From: Shimia marina
Lineage (GTDB): Bacteria > Pseudomonadota > Alphaproteobacteria > Rhodobacterales > Rhodobacteraceae
DNA length: 64,000 nucleotides
Direction of reading: 5' to 3'
Assembly: GCF_001458175.1 (NCBI RefSeq)
Contig: NZ_CYPW01000006.1
Location: 625,554 to 689,553 of the forward strand
Position 1 is the stretch's first letter, and the number at the start of each line of letters is the position of its first letter. The notes under the pieces are model-generated. The model was not told the DNA's origin, ran no database searches, and saw only the letters and a program-made list of their open reading frames with translations. Position numbers and translations under genes: made by a program. This document shows, one piece after another, positions 1 through 10,162 of this stretch.

Positions 1-9
1 TTTAATCAG

Positions 10-840
10 ATGCGTGCAGCTCTTTTGCAAATGACTTCATCTGACCTGCCCGAAGACAATCTTCGACAGGCCAGAGGCATGCTTCTTGAGGCCAAAGAAG
101 CGGGGGCGGATTTTGCCTTTTTGCCGGAAGTGATGAATTGCCTGTCCACAAGCCGGTCTCATCAGAAGGCGGTACTGCAAACGGAAGAAGATGATGCCAC
201 ATTAAAAGCGTTGCAGGCGCTGTGTGCGGAATTGGACATCTGGCTACTTGTCGGCAGTTTGGGCTTGAAAACCGAAGATGCAGATGGGCGTTTTGCCAAC
301 CGCTCCTTTGTGGTGTCTGACAAAGGCGAGATTGTTGCACGTTACGACAAGATTCACATGTTTGATGTGGATGTGACACCTGAGGAAACCTATCGGGAGT
401 CAGATGGGTATCGGCCGGGCAACCGGGCGGTTGTTGCGCAAACACCCTTTGGCGCATTTGGCATGAGCATCTGCTATGATGTGCGTTTTGGCGCGCTCCA
501 TCGCACACTGGCGCAACATGGCGCGGAAATTTTAACCGTGCCCGCCGCCTTCTCTCACGTGACGGGTCGCGCGCATTGGGAAACCTTGCTGCGGGCCCGT
601 GCGATTGAGACAGGCTGTTTTGTGATTGCGCCTGCGCAAACGGGACAGCACCCTACAACGCGTGGTCAATCACGCCGCACACATGGGCATTCTATGGTCA
701 TTGCGCCTTGGGGAGAGGTTTTGGCCGATGCCGGAGAGGCAAAGGGTGTAACACTTGTTGATGTCGACCTGTCTTTGGTTCAGAAAGCGCGCAGGCAAGT
801 GCCTTCACTGCAACATGATCGAGATTTTGACGGGCCCTGA
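10..840 (+). CDS. carbon-nitrogen hydrolase (nitrilase superfamily, Nit1-like amidase)
   Basis: A 276-residue cytosolic amidase. The nitrilase catalytic triad is visible: Glu40 (FLPE), Lys114 (YDKIHMFD) and Cys155 (SICYDVRF). Length and motifs fit the Nit1/Nit2 branch, whose bacterial members hydrolyse deaminated glutathione or omega-amides. The exact substrate cannot be read from the sequence. The ATG at 10 is only nine bases from the window edge, and a TAA at 3-5 may be the stop of an upstream gene, so it could be internal to an operon. The stop codon abuts the ATG of the MarR gene, which indicates co-transcription. Confidence 0.9.
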   Translation: MRAALLQMTSSDLPEDNLRQARGMLLEAKEAGADFAFLPEVMNCLSTSRSHQKAVLQTEEDDATLKALQALCAELDIWLLVGSLGLKTEDADGRFANRSFVVSDKGEIVARYDKIHMFDVDVTPEETYRESDGYRPGNRAVVAQTPFGAFGMSICYDVRFGALHRTLAQHGAEILTVPAAFSHVTGRAHWETLLRARAIETGCFVIAPAQTGQHPTTRGQSRRTHGHSMVIAPWGEVLADAGEAKGVTLVDVDLSLVQKARRQVPSLQHDRDFDGP

Positions 841-1281
841 ATGAACGACAAGAGCGGATTGGCCATCACCCTGTTTGGTGAAATTCTGATGGTGGATCAG
901 CTTGCCCGCTCCCGCTTGTCAAAAGTCTTACCCAAGGGCATGGAGCTGTCGCATTTTTCTGTGCTCAACCACCTTGACCGCTCCAATGCAGAACGCAGTC
1001 CTGCGCAGTTGGCCAAAACCTTCCATCTCACGCGGGGTGCGATGACGAACACTCTGCACAAGCTTGAAACAGCGGGCTATGTGCACATCCGTCCTGATTG
1101 GGATGACGCACGGCGCAAAATGGTTGCCATCAGCCCGGCCGGGCGACAGGCGCGGGATGCTGCGCTCGCAAGTATGGCGCCGATCATCAATGATATGGTC
1201 AGTAAGCTGGGAGATGATCGGGTGCGCGCTGCACTCCCGATCTTGCGTGAATTGCGCCTCAAGCTCGAAGAGACGCATTAA
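841..1281 (+). CDS. MarR-family transcriptional regulator
   Basis: 146 residues, the normal size for a MarR dimer. The winged helix lies at about residues 30-105: a recognition-helix region (AQLAKTFHLTRGAMTNTLHKLE) followed by a wing rich in Asp, Arg and Lys (DWDDARRK). MarR proteins usually repress neighbouring genes and respond to small phenolic or oxidative ligands. The gene starts immediately after the amidase stop with no spacer, so it is probably made from the same message. Its target is unknown. It converges on ubiG, with seven bases between the two stop codons. Confidence 0.9.
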   Translation: MNDKSGLAITLFGEILMVDQLARSRLSKVLPKGMELSHFSVLNHLDRSNAERSPAQLAKTFHLTRGAMTNTLHKLETAGYVHIRPDWDDARRKMVAISPAGRQARDAALASMAPIINDMVSKLGDDRVRAALPILRELRLKLEETH

Positions 1282-1288
1282 GAGTTGT

Positions 1289-2032
1289 CTAAGATTTAAT
1301 GCTGGTGGTGACGTAGTTCACGCTCAGATCGCGATCAGAAATTGACCAGCGCCAGCTGATCGGGTTGAACACAAACCCCTTGCGGTCAACAGGGGACAGC
1401 CCTGATTTTTCAATGAGTGCAAAAAGTTCGTCTGGCGTGATGAATTTATTCCATTCATGCGTGCCCTTGGGCAGCCAGCGCATCACGAATTCTGCACCGA
1501 CAATCGCCACAGCGAAACTCTTCGGGTTTCGGTTGATGGTTGAGCATATGTGAAGCCCACTAGGTTTCAGGAGCTCTTGGCAGGCTGTGAGATAACTCAG
1601 AGGGTCAGCGACATGTTCGACCACTTCCATATTTAGAACCACGTCGAACTGTTCGCCATTGGCGGCCATATCTTCCGCAGTGGTGTGGCGATAGTCGATT
1701 GTGAGTCCAGACTGCTCCGCATGCAGGCGGGCCACGGGCAGATTGCCTCCTGCAGCATCTGCGCCGACAACATCAGCCCCCAGTCGCGCCATGGGTTCTG
1801 ACAAGAGGCCGCCACCGCAGCCGATATCAAGGATGCGCAGGCCCTGGAAAGGCAAGTCAGCAGAAAGGTCGCGATTGAACTCTGCCGCGATTTGGGTCGT
1901 AATATAGTCCAATCGGCATGGGTTCAGCATGTGAAGCGGCTTGAATTTGCCGTTTGGATCCCACCACTCCGCAGCCATGGCTTCGAATTTTGCCACTTCT
2001 GCAGGGTCTACAGTTGTATTGGTGGCTTGCAT
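1289..2032 (-). CDS. ubiG: 3-demethylubiquinone-9 3-O-methyltransferase
   Basis: A class I SAM-dependent methyltransferase of 247 residues that performs both O-methylations in ubiquinone synthesis. Motif I (LDIGCGGG, about residues 68-75) and the UbiG-typical [15 protein letters not shown] near the N-terminus are clear, as is NMEVVEHV around residue 130. I chose the ATG at 2032 over an upstream in-frame start at 2083. It gives the usual N-terminus ([10 protein letters not shown]) and has a GGAGAG ribosome site eight bases upstream. The longer version would overlap the divergent iminopeptidase start. Two more ubiquinone genes (ubiB, ubiE) lie at the far end of the window. Confidence 0.95.
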   Translation of the reverse strand: MQATNTTVDPAEVAKFEAMAAEWWDPNGKFKPLHMLNPCRLDYITTQIAAEFNRDLSADLPFQGLRILDIGCGGGLLSEPMARLGADVVGADAAGGNLPVARLHAEQSGLTIDYRHTTAEDMAANGEQFDVVLNMEVVEHVADPLSYLTACQELLKPSGLHICSTINRNPKSFAVAIVGAEFVMRWLPKGTHEWNKFITPDELFALIEKSGLSPVDRKGFVFNPISWRWSISDRDLSVNYVTTSIKS

Positions 2033-2081
2033 TTTGAACTCTCCATGCTCATTTGGGCGTCGCAACCAATATAGGTAGGAC

Positions 2082-3056
2082 ATGGATAAAAACTCGGGCC
2101 AAAAGCGCGCAGTGCACTACCTTTACCCTCCGGTCGAACCCTTTGACCAGAGGATGCTGGACGTAGGCGACGGGCATAGCATTTACGTCGAACAATCGGG
2201 AAATCCAAATGGATTGCCGGTTGTCGTGGTGCATGGGGGCCCGGGTGGCGGCAGCAGCCCGCCCATGCGTCGTTATTTTGACCCCAAAGTCTATCGTATT
2301 GTCCTCTTTGATCAGCGCGGTTGCGGGCACTCCCGCCCTCATGCTGGGGTGGATCACAACACCAGTTGGCACCTTGTGGCGGATATGGAACGTATTCGTA
2401 CTACGCTGGACATTGACGAATGGATCGTCTTTGGCGGCAGTTGGGGGGCAACACTGTCATTGCTATATGCGCAATCCCATCCGCAACAGACAGTATGTCT
2501 CGTGTTGCGCGGGGTGTTTCTGATGACCAAGCGTGAGTTGGATTGGTTCTATGGCGGCGGGGCAGGATATTTTTGGCCAGATCAATGGGCGCGCTTTGCT
2601 GATCTTGTCCCTGAAGAAGAGCAGGATGATCTGATTGAGGCTTATCATCACCGCTTGTTTTGCGGGGATCGTGCGACAGAGATCAAATATGCGCGCGCCT
2701 GGGCCAGTTGGGAAAATGCGCTGGCTTCCGTGTATTCAAACGGTGCCGGAGGGGAACCGCCAGCAGAATATGCGCGCGCGTTTTCTAGGTTGGAGAACCA
2801 TTATTTCCGCAACAAAGGCTTCCTGAAACAGGATGGCCATATTCTGAAGAACATGGCGGTGCTGCAGGATATTCCCGGCTACATCGTTCAGGGGCGCTAT
2901 GACATGATCTGTCCGCCCAAGGCGGCGCATGATCTCGCGAAAGCCTGGGGGCAAATGGCGGACCTGCGCATGATCCGCAATGCGGGCCACGCCTTGTCAG
3001 AGCCCGGTATCAGCGCAGAACTCGTGCGCATCATGGATGAATTGGCTCGTATTTAG
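2082..3056 (+). CDS. pip: proline iminopeptidase
   Basis: 324-residue alpha/beta hydrolase that removes N-terminal proline from peptides (peptidase family S33). The oxyanion-hole motif HGGPGGG is at residues 51-57. The nucleophile elbow GGSWGATL places Ser120, and the acid and base lie in GRYDMICPP and [10 protein letters not shown]. The N-terminal [18 protein letters not shown] block is characteristic of the family. The ATG at 2082 follows AGGTAGGA. It is divergent from ubiG, with 49 bp between starts, so their promoters must overlap. Confidence 0.95.
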   Translation: MDKNSGQKRAVHYLYPPVEPFDQRMLDVGDGHSIYVEQSGNPNGLPVVVVHGGPGGGSSPPMRRYFDPKVYRIVLFDQRGCGHSRPHAGVDHNTSWHLVADMERIRTTLDIDEWIVFGGSWGATLSLLYAQSHPQQTVCLVLRGVFLMTKRELDWFYGGGAGYFWPDQWARFADLVPEEEQDDLIEAYHHRLFCGDRATEIKYARAWASWENALASVYSNGAGGEPPAEYARAFSRLENHYFRNKGFLKQDGHILKNMAVLQDIPGYIVQGRYDMICPPKAAHDLAKAWGQMADLRMIRNAGHALSEPGISAELVRIMDELARI

Positions 3057-3121
3057 CAAAACGGCTGGACATTGCTGGCCTGAGCGCGTCTGATCGATGT
3101 CCAGATTCATGGAGTGTGCCT

Positions 3122-4630
3122 GTGTCACGCATCAGTAGACGTAGCCTTTTGACTTCCGGTGCCGCCGCAGGTGTGCTTGCGGCGTCTGGGATGTCTGTGG
3201 CGGCGCACATGCCCAAATCTGGTGGAATGCTCCGTGCCGTTCTATCTGGTGGCAGTCCAAATGACACTTGGGACACGCGCAGCCATGACAGCCTCTTTAT
3301 GATGGCTGCGGCGCATGGGGCCGTTTTTGATTGTCTCACTGAAATTGGGCCAGATGGCGCGCTGCGCGGAGAGCTGGCGGAAAGCTGGGATGCCAGCGCG
3401 GATGCGCAAACCTGGACATTCACCCTGCGCAAGGGTGTGACGTTTCACAACGGAAAGCCCTTTGTGGCTAAGGATGTTGTGCGTTCATTCGCGCTGCATA
3501 TGGGGGACCAAAGCCGATCGCCGGCGGCACCTTTGTTGCGTGATGTCACAGAGATAAAGGTGCTGACACAACATCAGATTCAGTTTGTTCTTTCGGCGCC
3601 CAACGCGGATTTCCCATATCTTGTGTCGGATTACCATCTGGTGATCTACCCTGCGGGCTATGTTGAGCTGGCTATGCAGAACGGTATTGGGACCGGTCTT
3701 TATCGTGTGCGTGAATTTCGCGCGGGTGACATGCTGCATGCGGAGCGTGTGACGTCGCACTACAAAGACGGCAAGGCAGGTTTCTTTGACGATCTTGTGT
3801 TGCACAACTCCAGTGACCCAGCCGAACGCACCCATATGTTGCTAGAAGGCATGGTGGATGTTGTTGGGCAGCTTGCTCCGGCGCATGCGAGTCAATGTGA
3901 TGATTTGAGCGGGGTGTCATTGCAGGCGCTTCAGGGCAATCAGCACTACAGCTTTGCCCTTCAGGATGGCCTGCCGGCTCGAGATCAAGTGCTGGTGCGC
4001 CGTGCAGTTAAACTGGGGCTGGACCGAAATAAATTCGTCTCAGGCCCGCTGGCCGGTTTTGGTCAGGTTGGAGCCGACTCACCTATTGGTCCGGCCAATC
4101 CATTTTTTGACATTGAAACCTCTACCGTTGCCCATGATCCAGAGCAGGCGCGCGCCTTGTTTGCGCGGGCTGGCGTGGATCGATTGGCGCTCAACGTCTC
4201 GGCAGCAAGCTCCCAAAACGCCGCTTTGATGGTATCGGAGTTTCGCTCTCAATTGGCTGCGCTGGGCGTTGTGGTTGATGTGGCGTCGGAGACAGGTCAA
4301 GTTTCAGTGCAAGCTGCCGCAGGCCGCGCTACCGAAGATTGGGCCATGTCGACCTATTTGGCACCGGGTGCGCTTTGGAATCACTCTCGTTGGCAAGATG
4401 CGCAGTTTGAGACTGTGTTGCGGGCCGCACGTTCGGAGCTCGATGCCGCGAAACGTCGTACACATTACGATGATCTGCAAAGGCTTGTGCAGCAAAGAAG
4501 TGGCTTGATTATTCCTGCCTTTGCCAAGCATCTTCAGGCGGTTCGGTCTAATGTATCCGCGCCCCAAACCGTTGGGGCACAGTACGGGCTCGACAATGCG
4601 CGATTTGCGGAGCGTTGGTGGCGCACCTAG
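3122..4630 (+). CDS. ABC transporter solute-binding protein, oligopeptide family (SBP_bac_5), Tat-exported
   Basis: About 502 residues. A twin-arginine signal (SRRSLL, then an Ala/Gly-rich stretch ending near SVAAHMPK) indicates folded export. The mature part reads as a DppA/OppA-type periplasmic binding protein (DCLTEIGPDG, LAESWDASADAQTWTFTLRKG, FHNGKPF). The start is GTG 3122, with GGAG at 3111-3114 seven bases upstream. An in-frame GTG at 3116 is too close to that site. No permease or ATPase genes are adjacent, so it is an orphan binding protein. The substrate is probably a peptide or an opine-like compound, but this is not proved. Confidence 0.88.
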   Translation: MSRISRRSLLTSGAAAGVLAASGMSVAAHMPKSGGMLRAVLSGGSPNDTWDTRSHDSLFMMAAAHGAVFDCLTEIGPDGALRGELAESWDASADAQTWTFTLRKGVTFHNGKPFVAKDVVRSFALHMGDQSRSPAAPLLRDVTEIKVLTQHQIQFVLSAPNADFPYLVSDYHLVIYPAGYVELAMQNGIGTGLYRVREFRAGDMLHAERVTSHYKDGKAGFFDDLVLHNSSDPAERTHMLLEGMVDVVGQLAPAHASQCDDLSGVSLQALQGNQHYSFALQDGLPARDQVLVRRAVKLGLDRNKFVSGPLAGFGQVGADSPIGPANPFFDIETSTVAHDPEQARALFARAGVDRLALNVSAASSQNAALMVSEFRSQLAALGVVVDVASETGQVSVQAAAGRATEDWAMSTYLAPGALWNHSRWQDAQFETVLRAARSELDAAKRRTHYDDLQRLVQQRSGLIIPAFAKHLQAVRSNVSAPQTVGAQYGLDNARFAERWWRT

Positions 4631-4643
4631 GGCCAATGCGATT

Positions 4644-4664
4644 GGGCCTTGCAGACTCAGGCCC
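4644..4664 (+). other. short hairpin downstream of the solute-binding protein gene
   Basis: Arms GGGCCT (4644-4649) and AGGCCC (4659-4664) enclose a nine-base loop. No U-tract follows, so this is not a convincing intrinsic terminator by itself. It overlaps the candidate rimP promoter. Confidence 0.3.
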
Positions 4665-4677
4665 TTCGACGTATATC
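4649..4677 (+). promoter_or_regulatory. candidate promoter of the rimP-nusA-infB operon
   Basis: TTGCAG (4649-4654), a 17-base spacer, then TATATC (4672-4677). The match to the sigma-70 consensus is moderate. If real, transcription starts near 4684, leaving a leader of about 88 bases that contains the hairpin at 4732-4754. Confidence 0.35.
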
Positions 4678-4731
4678 CATCCCAACAGCGGCGTGCTTTG
4701 AAGTTTCAGAGCGCACCACCGGGAAAGATCG

Positions 4732-4754
4732 ACGGGCCGCGGGCCCGTTTTTTT
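4732..4754 (+). terminator. intrinsic terminator hairpin in the rimP leader (possible attenuator)
   Basis: Arms ACGGGCC (4732-4738) and GGCCCGT (4742-4748) enclose a three-base loop, and seven T residues run through 4754. The structure ends 17 bases before the rimP ATG, so a promoter downstream of it is hardly possible. It must either stop read-through from the binding-protein gene or act within the rimP leader. Confidence 0.75.
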
Positions 4755-4771
4755 GTGTTTGGAACACGTCT

Positions 4772-5365
4772 ATGAGTGACCTGATTGCCAAAGCGGCGAT
4801 TGACCGCAAGCTGGCGGATATTGTGACCCCTGTCATCGAAGACATGGGCTTTGAACTGGTGCGTCTGCGCCTGATGGGTGGCAAGACTCACACTTTGCAG
4901 ATTATGGCGGAGCGTCCCGGCGGTGGCATCGAAGTGGATGAGTGCGCCCAGATCTCCAATGCGATCAGCGCTATTCTGGATGTGGAAGACCCACTGGTGG
5001 ATTCCTACACTCTGGAAGTGGGCAGCCCGGGAGTGGATCGGCCGCTCACCCGCTTGAAGGACTTTGAAGCCTATGAGGGCTATGAGGCCAAAATAGAAAC
5101 AAGTGAGTTGATCGATGGGCGCAAGCGTTTCAAAGGCGTGCTTGCAGGCATTGAGGGCGAAGACGTTCTGATCAATATCGAAAATCAGGGCGAAACCGTC
5201 ACGGTTGGCCTGAGCTTTGACTGGCTGGCGGATGCCAAACTGGTGCTGACTGATGAATTGATCAAGGAAATGCTCAAGGCGCGCAAGGAAGCGGGCATTT
5301 TGAACGAAGACGAATTTGACGACATCGAGACCGGCGAGGATACGTCCGGCGAGTCCGAGGAGTAA
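4772..5365 (+). CDS. rimP: ribosome maturation factor RimP
   Basis: 197 residues, slightly long for RimP because of an acidic tail rich in Glu and Asp (from about residue 175). It assists 30S subunit assembly. The N-terminal domain carries [14 protein letters not shown] and the typical [12 protein letters not shown] and [12 protein letters not shown] motifs. The C-terminal SH3-like domain follows ([15 protein letters not shown]). The ATG at 4772 is chosen because homologues begin [14 protein letters not shown]; upstream in-frame codons translate across the terminator hairpin. It is first gene of the rimP-nusA-ylxR-infB operon, five bases before nusA. Confidence 0.93.
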   Translation: MSDLIAKAAIDRKLADIVTPVIEDMGFELVRLRLMGGKTHTLQIMAERPGGGIEVDECAQISNAISAILDVEDPLVDSYTLEVGSPGVDRPLTRLKDFEAYEGYEAKIETSELIDGRKRFKGVLAGIEGEDVLINIENQGETVTVGLSFDWLADAKLVLTDELIKEMLKARKEAGILNEDEFDDIETGEDTSGESEE

Positions 5366-5370
5366 AGACT

Positions 5371-6984
5371 ATGGCAATCACCTCTGCAAACCAGCTTGAG
5401 CTGCTTCAAACTGCCGAAGCGGTCGCACGCGAAAAGATGATCGACCCGGGTCTCGTGGTTGAGGCGATGGAAGAGTCGCTCGCCCGCGCTGCCAAGAGCC
5501 GCTATGGCGCGGAGATGGACATTCGCGTTTCGATTGACCGCCGCACCGGGAAGGCAACTTTCACGCGGGTGCGTACGGTGGTTGAAGACGAGCTGCTGGA
5601 GAACTATCAGGCGGAATTCACCGTAGAGCAGGCCAAGCAATACATGGAAAACCCCGAAGTGGGCGATGTGTTTGTGGAAGAAGTGCCGCCAGTTGAAATG
5701 GGCCGGATTGCGGCGCAATCCGCCAAACAGGTGATTTTGCAGAAAGTCCGCGAAGCTGAGCGTGATCGCCAATACGAAGAGTTCAAAGATCGTGCAGGCA
5801 GCATCATCAACGGCTCTGTAAAGCGCGAAGAGTTTGGCAATGTGATTGTTGATCTGGGCGGTGCCGAAGCTGTGTTGCGCCGCAATGACAAGATTGGCCG
5901 TGAAAGCTATCGCTCCGGTGATCGTGTGCGCGCTTATATCAAAGAGGTGCGTCGTGAACCGCGCGGCCATCAGATTTTCTTGAGCCGCACCGCGCCCGAG
6001 TTCATGGCTGAGCTCTTCAAAATGGAAGTGCCAGAAATCTATGATGGCATTATCGACATTAAGGCTGTCGCACGTGATCCGGGCTCTCGTGCCAAGATCG
6101 CCGTGATCTCCCACGACGGCTCTATTGATCCAGTGGGTGCCTGTGTTGGTATGCGTGGATCGCGCGTACAGGCGGTTGTAAACGAGCTTCAGGGTGAAAA
6201 GATCGACATCATTCCATGGAACGAAGATCAGCCAACCTTCTTGGTGAACGCGCTTCAACCGGCAGAAGTGTCCAAGGTTGTGCTTGATGAAGAAGCGGGC
6301 AAAATCGAAGTTGTGGTGCCGGATGAGCAGCTGTCTCTGGCGATTGGTCGCCGTGGTCAGAACGTGCGTCTTGCCAGCCAGCTGACTGCTCTGGACATCG
6401 ACATCATGACCGAAGCGGAAGAATCCGAGCGTCGTCAGAAAGAATTCGAAGAGCGCACCAAGCTGTTTATGGACACTTTGGATCTCGACGAGTTCTTTGC
6501 ACAGCTTCTGGTTTCCGAAGGGTTTACCAACCTTGAGGAAGTGGCTTACGTCGAAGTTGATGAACTTCTGGTCATCGACGGCGTGGATGAAGGCACTGCC
6601 AATGAGCTGCAGGCGCGCGCCCGTGACTACATCGATGCACAGAACAAAGCGGCTCTGGATGCGGCCCGTGAGCTTGGTGTACAGGACAGCCTGGTTGCAT
6701 TTGAGGGTCTGACACCCCAGATGATCGAAGCGCTCGCCAAAGATGGCGTTTTGAATCTCGAAGATTTTGCGACCTGTGCCGATTGGGAGCTTGCCGGTGG
6801 CTGGACTTCCGTAAATGGCGAGCGTGTGAAGGATGACGGGGTGCTTGAGCCTTTTGGCATCAGCCTGGAAGAAGCGCAGGATATGGTCATGACCGCACGT
6901 ATCGTGTTGGGTTGGGTTGATCCTGAGGAGCTTCAGGCCGAAGAAGACGGCGAAGAGGGTGCTTCTGAGGAGGCTGAGGCCTGA
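5371..6984 (+). CDS. nusA: transcription termination/antitermination protein NusA
   Basis: 537 residues. The RNA polymerase-binding N-terminal domain (about 1-130) is followed by an S1 domain (about 135-200), tandem KH domains (including KIAVISHDG, VGMRGSRVQAVVNEL and AIGRRGQNVRLAS) and two helical acidic repeats (about 360-510). The protein ends in a Glu-rich tail. NusA modulates pausing, intrinsic termination and antitermination. It lies between rimP and ylxR in the conserved order. NusA could influence the hairpin in the operon leader, as in autogenous control known elsewhere. Confidence 0.97.
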   Translation: MAITSANQLELLQTAEAVAREKMIDPGLVVEAMEESLARAAKSRYGAEMDIRVSIDRRTGKATFTRVRTVVEDELLENYQAEFTVEQAKQYMENPEVGDVFVEEVPPVEMGRIAAQSAKQVILQKVREAERDRQYEEFKDRAGSIINGSVKREEFGNVIVDLGGAEAVLRRNDKIGRESYRSGDRVRAYIKEVRREPRGHQIFLSRTAPEFMAELFKMEVPEIYDGIIDIKAVARDPGSRAKIAVISHDGSIDPVGACVGMRGSRVQAVVNELQGEKIDIIPWNEDQPTFLVNALQPAEVSKVVLDEEAGKIEVVVPDEQLSLAIGRRGQNVRLASQLTALDIDIMTEAEESERRQKEFEERTKLFMDTLDLDEFFAQLLVSEGFTNLEEVAYVEVDELLVIDGVDEGTANELQARARDYIDAQNKAALDAARELGVQDSLVAFEGLTPQMIEALAKDGVLNLEDFATCADWELAGGWTSVNGERVKDDGVLEPFGISLEEAQDMVMTARIVLGWVDPEELQAEEDGEEGASEEAEA

Positions 6985-7007
6985 TCTCAGGTCTCAGAGG
7001 ACACGCG

Positions 7008-7640
7008 ATGAGCCGCGGTGGCCGTCCCGGCAAAAAGGGAGACACGCCAGAGCGCAAGTGCATTGTCACCGGCGCTGTGGCCCCCAAAGAAGGGTTGATC
7101 CGTTTTGTGGTTGGCCCGGAAGGACAAGTTGTGCCGGACGTAACCGGCAAGCTGCCCGGTCGCGGAATGTGGGTCACAGCCTCAGCTGATGCGCTCGCAA
7201 AGGCAGGAAAGAAAGGTGTGTTTGCCCGTGCTGCCAAGCAGCAGGTCACTGTGCCGGAAGATTTGGTCGAAGAGGTGTCTCGCCAATTGGGGCGCCGCAC
7301 CGTTGATTTGATCAGCCTGGCGCGAAAGTCGGGCGAGGCGGTGACGGGCTTTGAAAAAGTAAAGGACTGGCTGACCAAAGATGTAGCCGAAGTCCTGCTG
7401 CAGGCGAGCGATGGCTCTGAACGTGGCAAAACAAAATTGAGGCCTCCCTATGGGGGGCACCACATAGATTGGCTCACTGCCGCCGAGTTGGGTTTGGCAT
7501 TTGGGCGACAAACTGTGATACATGGAGCGCTTGCGTCTGGCGGACTCACAAATCGTGTTGTAGAGGAAGCCCTAAGATTAAAAGGCGTACGGGAAAATAC
7601 GGTGGCATCGGCCTCCGGGAAGGACAAGACAGCCAGATGA
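7008..7640 (+). CDS. ylxR: YlxR-family RNA-binding protein with L7Ae-like C-terminal part
   Basis: 210 residues. The N-terminal YlxR fold (DUF448, about residues 10-90) has the diagnostic ERKCIVTG and LPGRGMWV motifs. The C-terminal part (about 95-190, [18 protein letters not shown]) resembles the L7Ae/L30e-like domain fused to YlxR in many alphaproteobacteria. A role as nucleoid- or RNA-binding regulator is inferred from the family. The start ATG at 7008 follows GGACACGCG. Its last codon overlaps the infB start as ATGA, implying translational coupling. Confidence 0.88.
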   Translation: MSRGGRPGKKGDTPERKCIVTGAVAPKEGLIRFVVGPEGQVVPDVTGKLPGRGMWVTASADALAKAGKKGVFARAAKQQVTVPEDLVEEVSRQLGRRTVDLISLARKSGEAVTGFEKVKDWLTKDVAEVLLQASDGSERGKTKLRPPYGGHHIDWLTAAELGLAFGRQTVIHGALASGGLTNRVVEEALRLKGVRENTVASASGKDKTAR

Positions 7641-10129
7641 GCGATAACGACGGTAAAAAAACCTTGGGTCTGCGCGGTGGCAACCGCCCTGGCAACGTGA
7701 CGCAGAGCTTCAGCCACGGACGCAAGAAAAATGTCGTGGTGGAAACCAAGCGCAAGCGCGTTGTGGTGCCAAAACCCGGTGCGGCGAAAACGGGCGGTGG
7801 CTCTCCCAAAGCCGGTGGTGATCCCAACCGTCGGCCAGCTGGCATTTCAGATGCGGAAATGGAGCGCCGCCTGAAGGCGCTGCAGGCCGCGAAAGCACGT
7901 GAAGCGGAAGACGCCGCAAAACGTGAGGCGGAAGAAAAAGCCCGTGCCGAGGCACGTGAGCGTCGCCGTCTGGAAGCAGAAGCCAAAGAGCGCGAACAGC
8001 GTGAAGCCGAAGAGCGTGCGCGCAAAAAGGCCGAAGACGAAGAGCGTAAGAAAAAAGAGGCCGAAGAGGTCGCGAAACGCGCAGCTGCCGAAGCTGCCGC
8101 ACCCAAGAAAGAAGCTGCGCCGCAAGGTCGTGGTGCGCCAACCAACAAACCTGCGCCACAGCCAACACAGCGTAAGGCAGACCGCGAGCGCGAACAGCGT
8201 GGTGGTCGGGGCAAGGGGCGTGATGACGGTCGCCGTTCTGGTAAGCTGACATTGGGCCAGGCCACCGGTGGTGAGAACAATCGTCACCGCTCTATGGCTG
8301 CGATGAAGCGCAAGCAAGAGCGTGCGCGCCAGAAAGCCATGGGCAGCGCGGTTGAGCGCGAAAAGGTTGTGCGTGATGTGCAGCTTCCAGAGGCGATCAT
8401 GGTCTCTGAGCTTGCCAACCGTATGGCCGAGCGTGTTGCTGACGTTGTGAAAGAGCTCATGAAAATGGGCATGATGGTCACGCAGAACCAGACCATTGAT
8501 GCGGATACTGCGGAACTCATCATCGAAGAGTTTGGTCACAAGGTTGTGCGCGTTTCCGATGCGGACGTGGAAGATGTGATCTCCGATGTTGAGGACAAAG
8601 ACGAAGAGTTGCAGTCCCGTCCGCCAGTGATCACCATCATGGGCCACGTGGACCACGGCAAAACCTCGCTTCTGGATGCGATTCGTGATGCCAAGGTTGT
8701 GTCTGGCGAAGCGGGTGGCATCACCCAGCACATCGGTGCCTATCAGGTGAAAACCGATGATGGCGTGACGCTGTCGTTCCTTGATACTCCGGGCCACGCG
8801 GCCTTCACTTCCATGCGTTCGCGTGGTGCACAGGTGACGGATATTGTTGTTCTGGTAGTTGCCGCAGACGATTCCGTCATGCCGCAGACCATTGAGGCGA
8901 TCAACCACGCCAAGGCGGCCGAAGTGCCGATGATCGTGGCGATCAACAAGATCGACAAACCAGCCGCAGATCCCAACAAAGTGCGCGCGGAGCTTCTGCA
9001 GCACGAAGTGATCGTGGAAGCGATGTCTGGTGAAGTGCAGGATGTGGAAGTGTCTGCACACACTGGCCAAGGTTTGGACGAGCTGTTGGAATCCATTGCG
9101 CTGCAGGCTGAGATTCTTGAGCTGAAAGCGAACCCAGATCGTGCCGCACAGGGTGCTGTCATCGAAGCTCAGCTGGATGTGGGCCGTGGCCCCGTGGCGA
9201 CCGTTCTTGTTCAGAAAGGCACTTTGCGCCAAGGTGATATCTTTGTTGTGGGTGAGCAATACGGTAAGGTCCGTGCGCTGATCAACGATAAGGGTGAGCG
9301 CGTCAAAGAGGCCGGTCCGTCTGTGCCTGTTGAGGTGCTGGGTCTGAACGGCACACCGGAAGCAGGCGACGTTCTGAACGTGACCGAGACCGAAGCGCAG
9401 GCGCGTGAGATCGCGGAATACCGTGCTCAGGTTGCCAAGGACAAGCGCGCAGCCGCGGGTGCAGCGACCACGCTTGAACAACTGATGCAGAAGGCCAAGG
9501 AAGACGAAACCGTCGCCGAGTTGCCGATCCTTGTGAAAGCTGACGTGCAGGGTTCCGCTGAAGCGATTGTTCAGGCGATGGAAAAAATCGGGAACAACGA
9601 AGTGCGCGTGCGCGTGCTGCACTCCGGTGTGGGTGCGATCACCGAGACGGATGTTGGGCTGGCCGAAGCCAGTGGCGCGCCGATCATGGGCTTTAACGTT
9701 CGTGCAAACGCCTCCGCCCGCAATACTGCCAACCAAAAAGGTGTGGAGATCCGCTACTATTCGGTGATTTATGACCTTGTGGATGATGTGAAAGCGGCAG
9801 CCTCTGGTTTGCTTTCCGCGGAGATCCGCGAAAACTTCATTGGGTATGCGAACATCAAAGAAGTGTTCAAAGTGACCGGTGTTGGCAAGGTGGCTGGTTG
9901 TCTTGTGACCGAGGGCGTTGCGCGTCGTTCCGCAGGTGTACGTCTGCTGCGCGACAATGTGGTGATTCACGAAGGCACGCTGAAGACACTGAAACGCTTC
10001 AAGGACGAAGTGCCTGAAGTTCAGTCCGGTCAGGAATGTGGTATGGCATTTGAAAACTACGATGACATCCGTCCAAATGATGTGATCGAGATTTTCGAAC
10101 GCGAAGAAGTGACTCGTACGCTGGATTGA
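7637..10129 (+). CDS. infB: translation initiation factor IF-2
   Basis: 830 residues. A long charged N-terminal region (about 1-250), with an Ala/Glu/Arg/Lys repeat from about residue 75 to 160, precedes the IF2_N segment and the GTPase domain. G1 is GHVDHGKT (336-343), G3 is DTPGH, and G4 is NKID. Domains II to IV follow and end in the fMet-tRNA-binding module. The start ATG 7637 overlaps the ylxR stop. An open frame continues upstream but would overlap ylxR by 168 bases and does not resemble IF-2. A strong terminator follows the gene. Confidence 0.97.
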   Translation: MSDNDGKKTLGLRGGNRPGNVTQSFSHGRKKNVVVETKRKRVVVPKPGAAKTGGGSPKAGGDPNRRPAGISDAEMERRLKALQAAKAREAEDAAKREAEEKARAEARERRRLEAEAKEREQREAEERARKKAEDEERKKKEAEEVAKRAAAEAAAPKKEAAPQGRGAPTNKPAPQPTQRKADREREQRGGRGKGRDDGRRSGKLTLGQATGGENNRHRSMAAMKRKQERARQKAMGSAVEREKVVRDVQLPEAIMVSELANRMAERVADVVKELMKMGMMVTQNQTIDADTAELIIEEFGHKVVRVSDADVEDVISDVEDKDEELQSRPPVITIMGHVDHGKTSLLDAIRDAKVVSGEAGGITQHIGAYQVKTDDGVTLSFLDTPGHAAFTSMRSRGAQVTDIVVLVVAADDSVMPQTIEAINHAKAAEVPMIVAINKIDKPAADPNKVRAELLQHEVIVEAMSGEVQDVEVSAHTGQGLDELLESIALQAEILELKANPDRAAQGAVIEAQLDVGRGPVATVLVQKGTLRQGDIFVVGEQYGKVRALINDKGERVKEAGPSVPVEVLGLNGTPEAGDVLNVTETEAQAREIAEYRAQVAKDKRAAAGAATTLEQLMQKAKEDETVAELPILVKADVQGSAEAIVQAMEKIGNNEVRVRVLHSGVGAITETDVGLAEASGAPIMGFNVRANASARNTANQKGVEIRYYSVIYDLVDDVKAAASGLLSAEIRENFIGYANIKEVFKVTGVGKVAGCLVTEGVARRSAGVRLLRDNVVIHEGTLKTLKRFKDEVPEVQSGQECGMAFENYDDIRPNDVIEIFEREEVTRTLD

Positions 10130-10162
10130 TCCAGCGTACGCGCCGCGAGAGAGCTCACATAG

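Noticed and set aside
3065-3104. Inverted repeat CTGGACAT / ATGTCCAG with 24-base spacer before the binding protein gene
   Set aside because: Spacer too long for a terminator and no regulator nearby. Could be chance.
4631-4771. Search for a tRNA (metY-like) before rimP
   Set aside because: The enteric operon begins with metY. No cloverleaf can be formed here; only two hairpins are present.
7469-7636. N-terminal extension of infB
   Set aside because: Open upstream of ATG 7637 but overlaps ylxR and is not IF-2-like.
7847-9970. Very long open frame opposite infB (about 700 codons)
   Set aside because: It is the antisense shadow of infB. High-GC sense codons suppress stops on the other strand, and the translation has no coherent domain.
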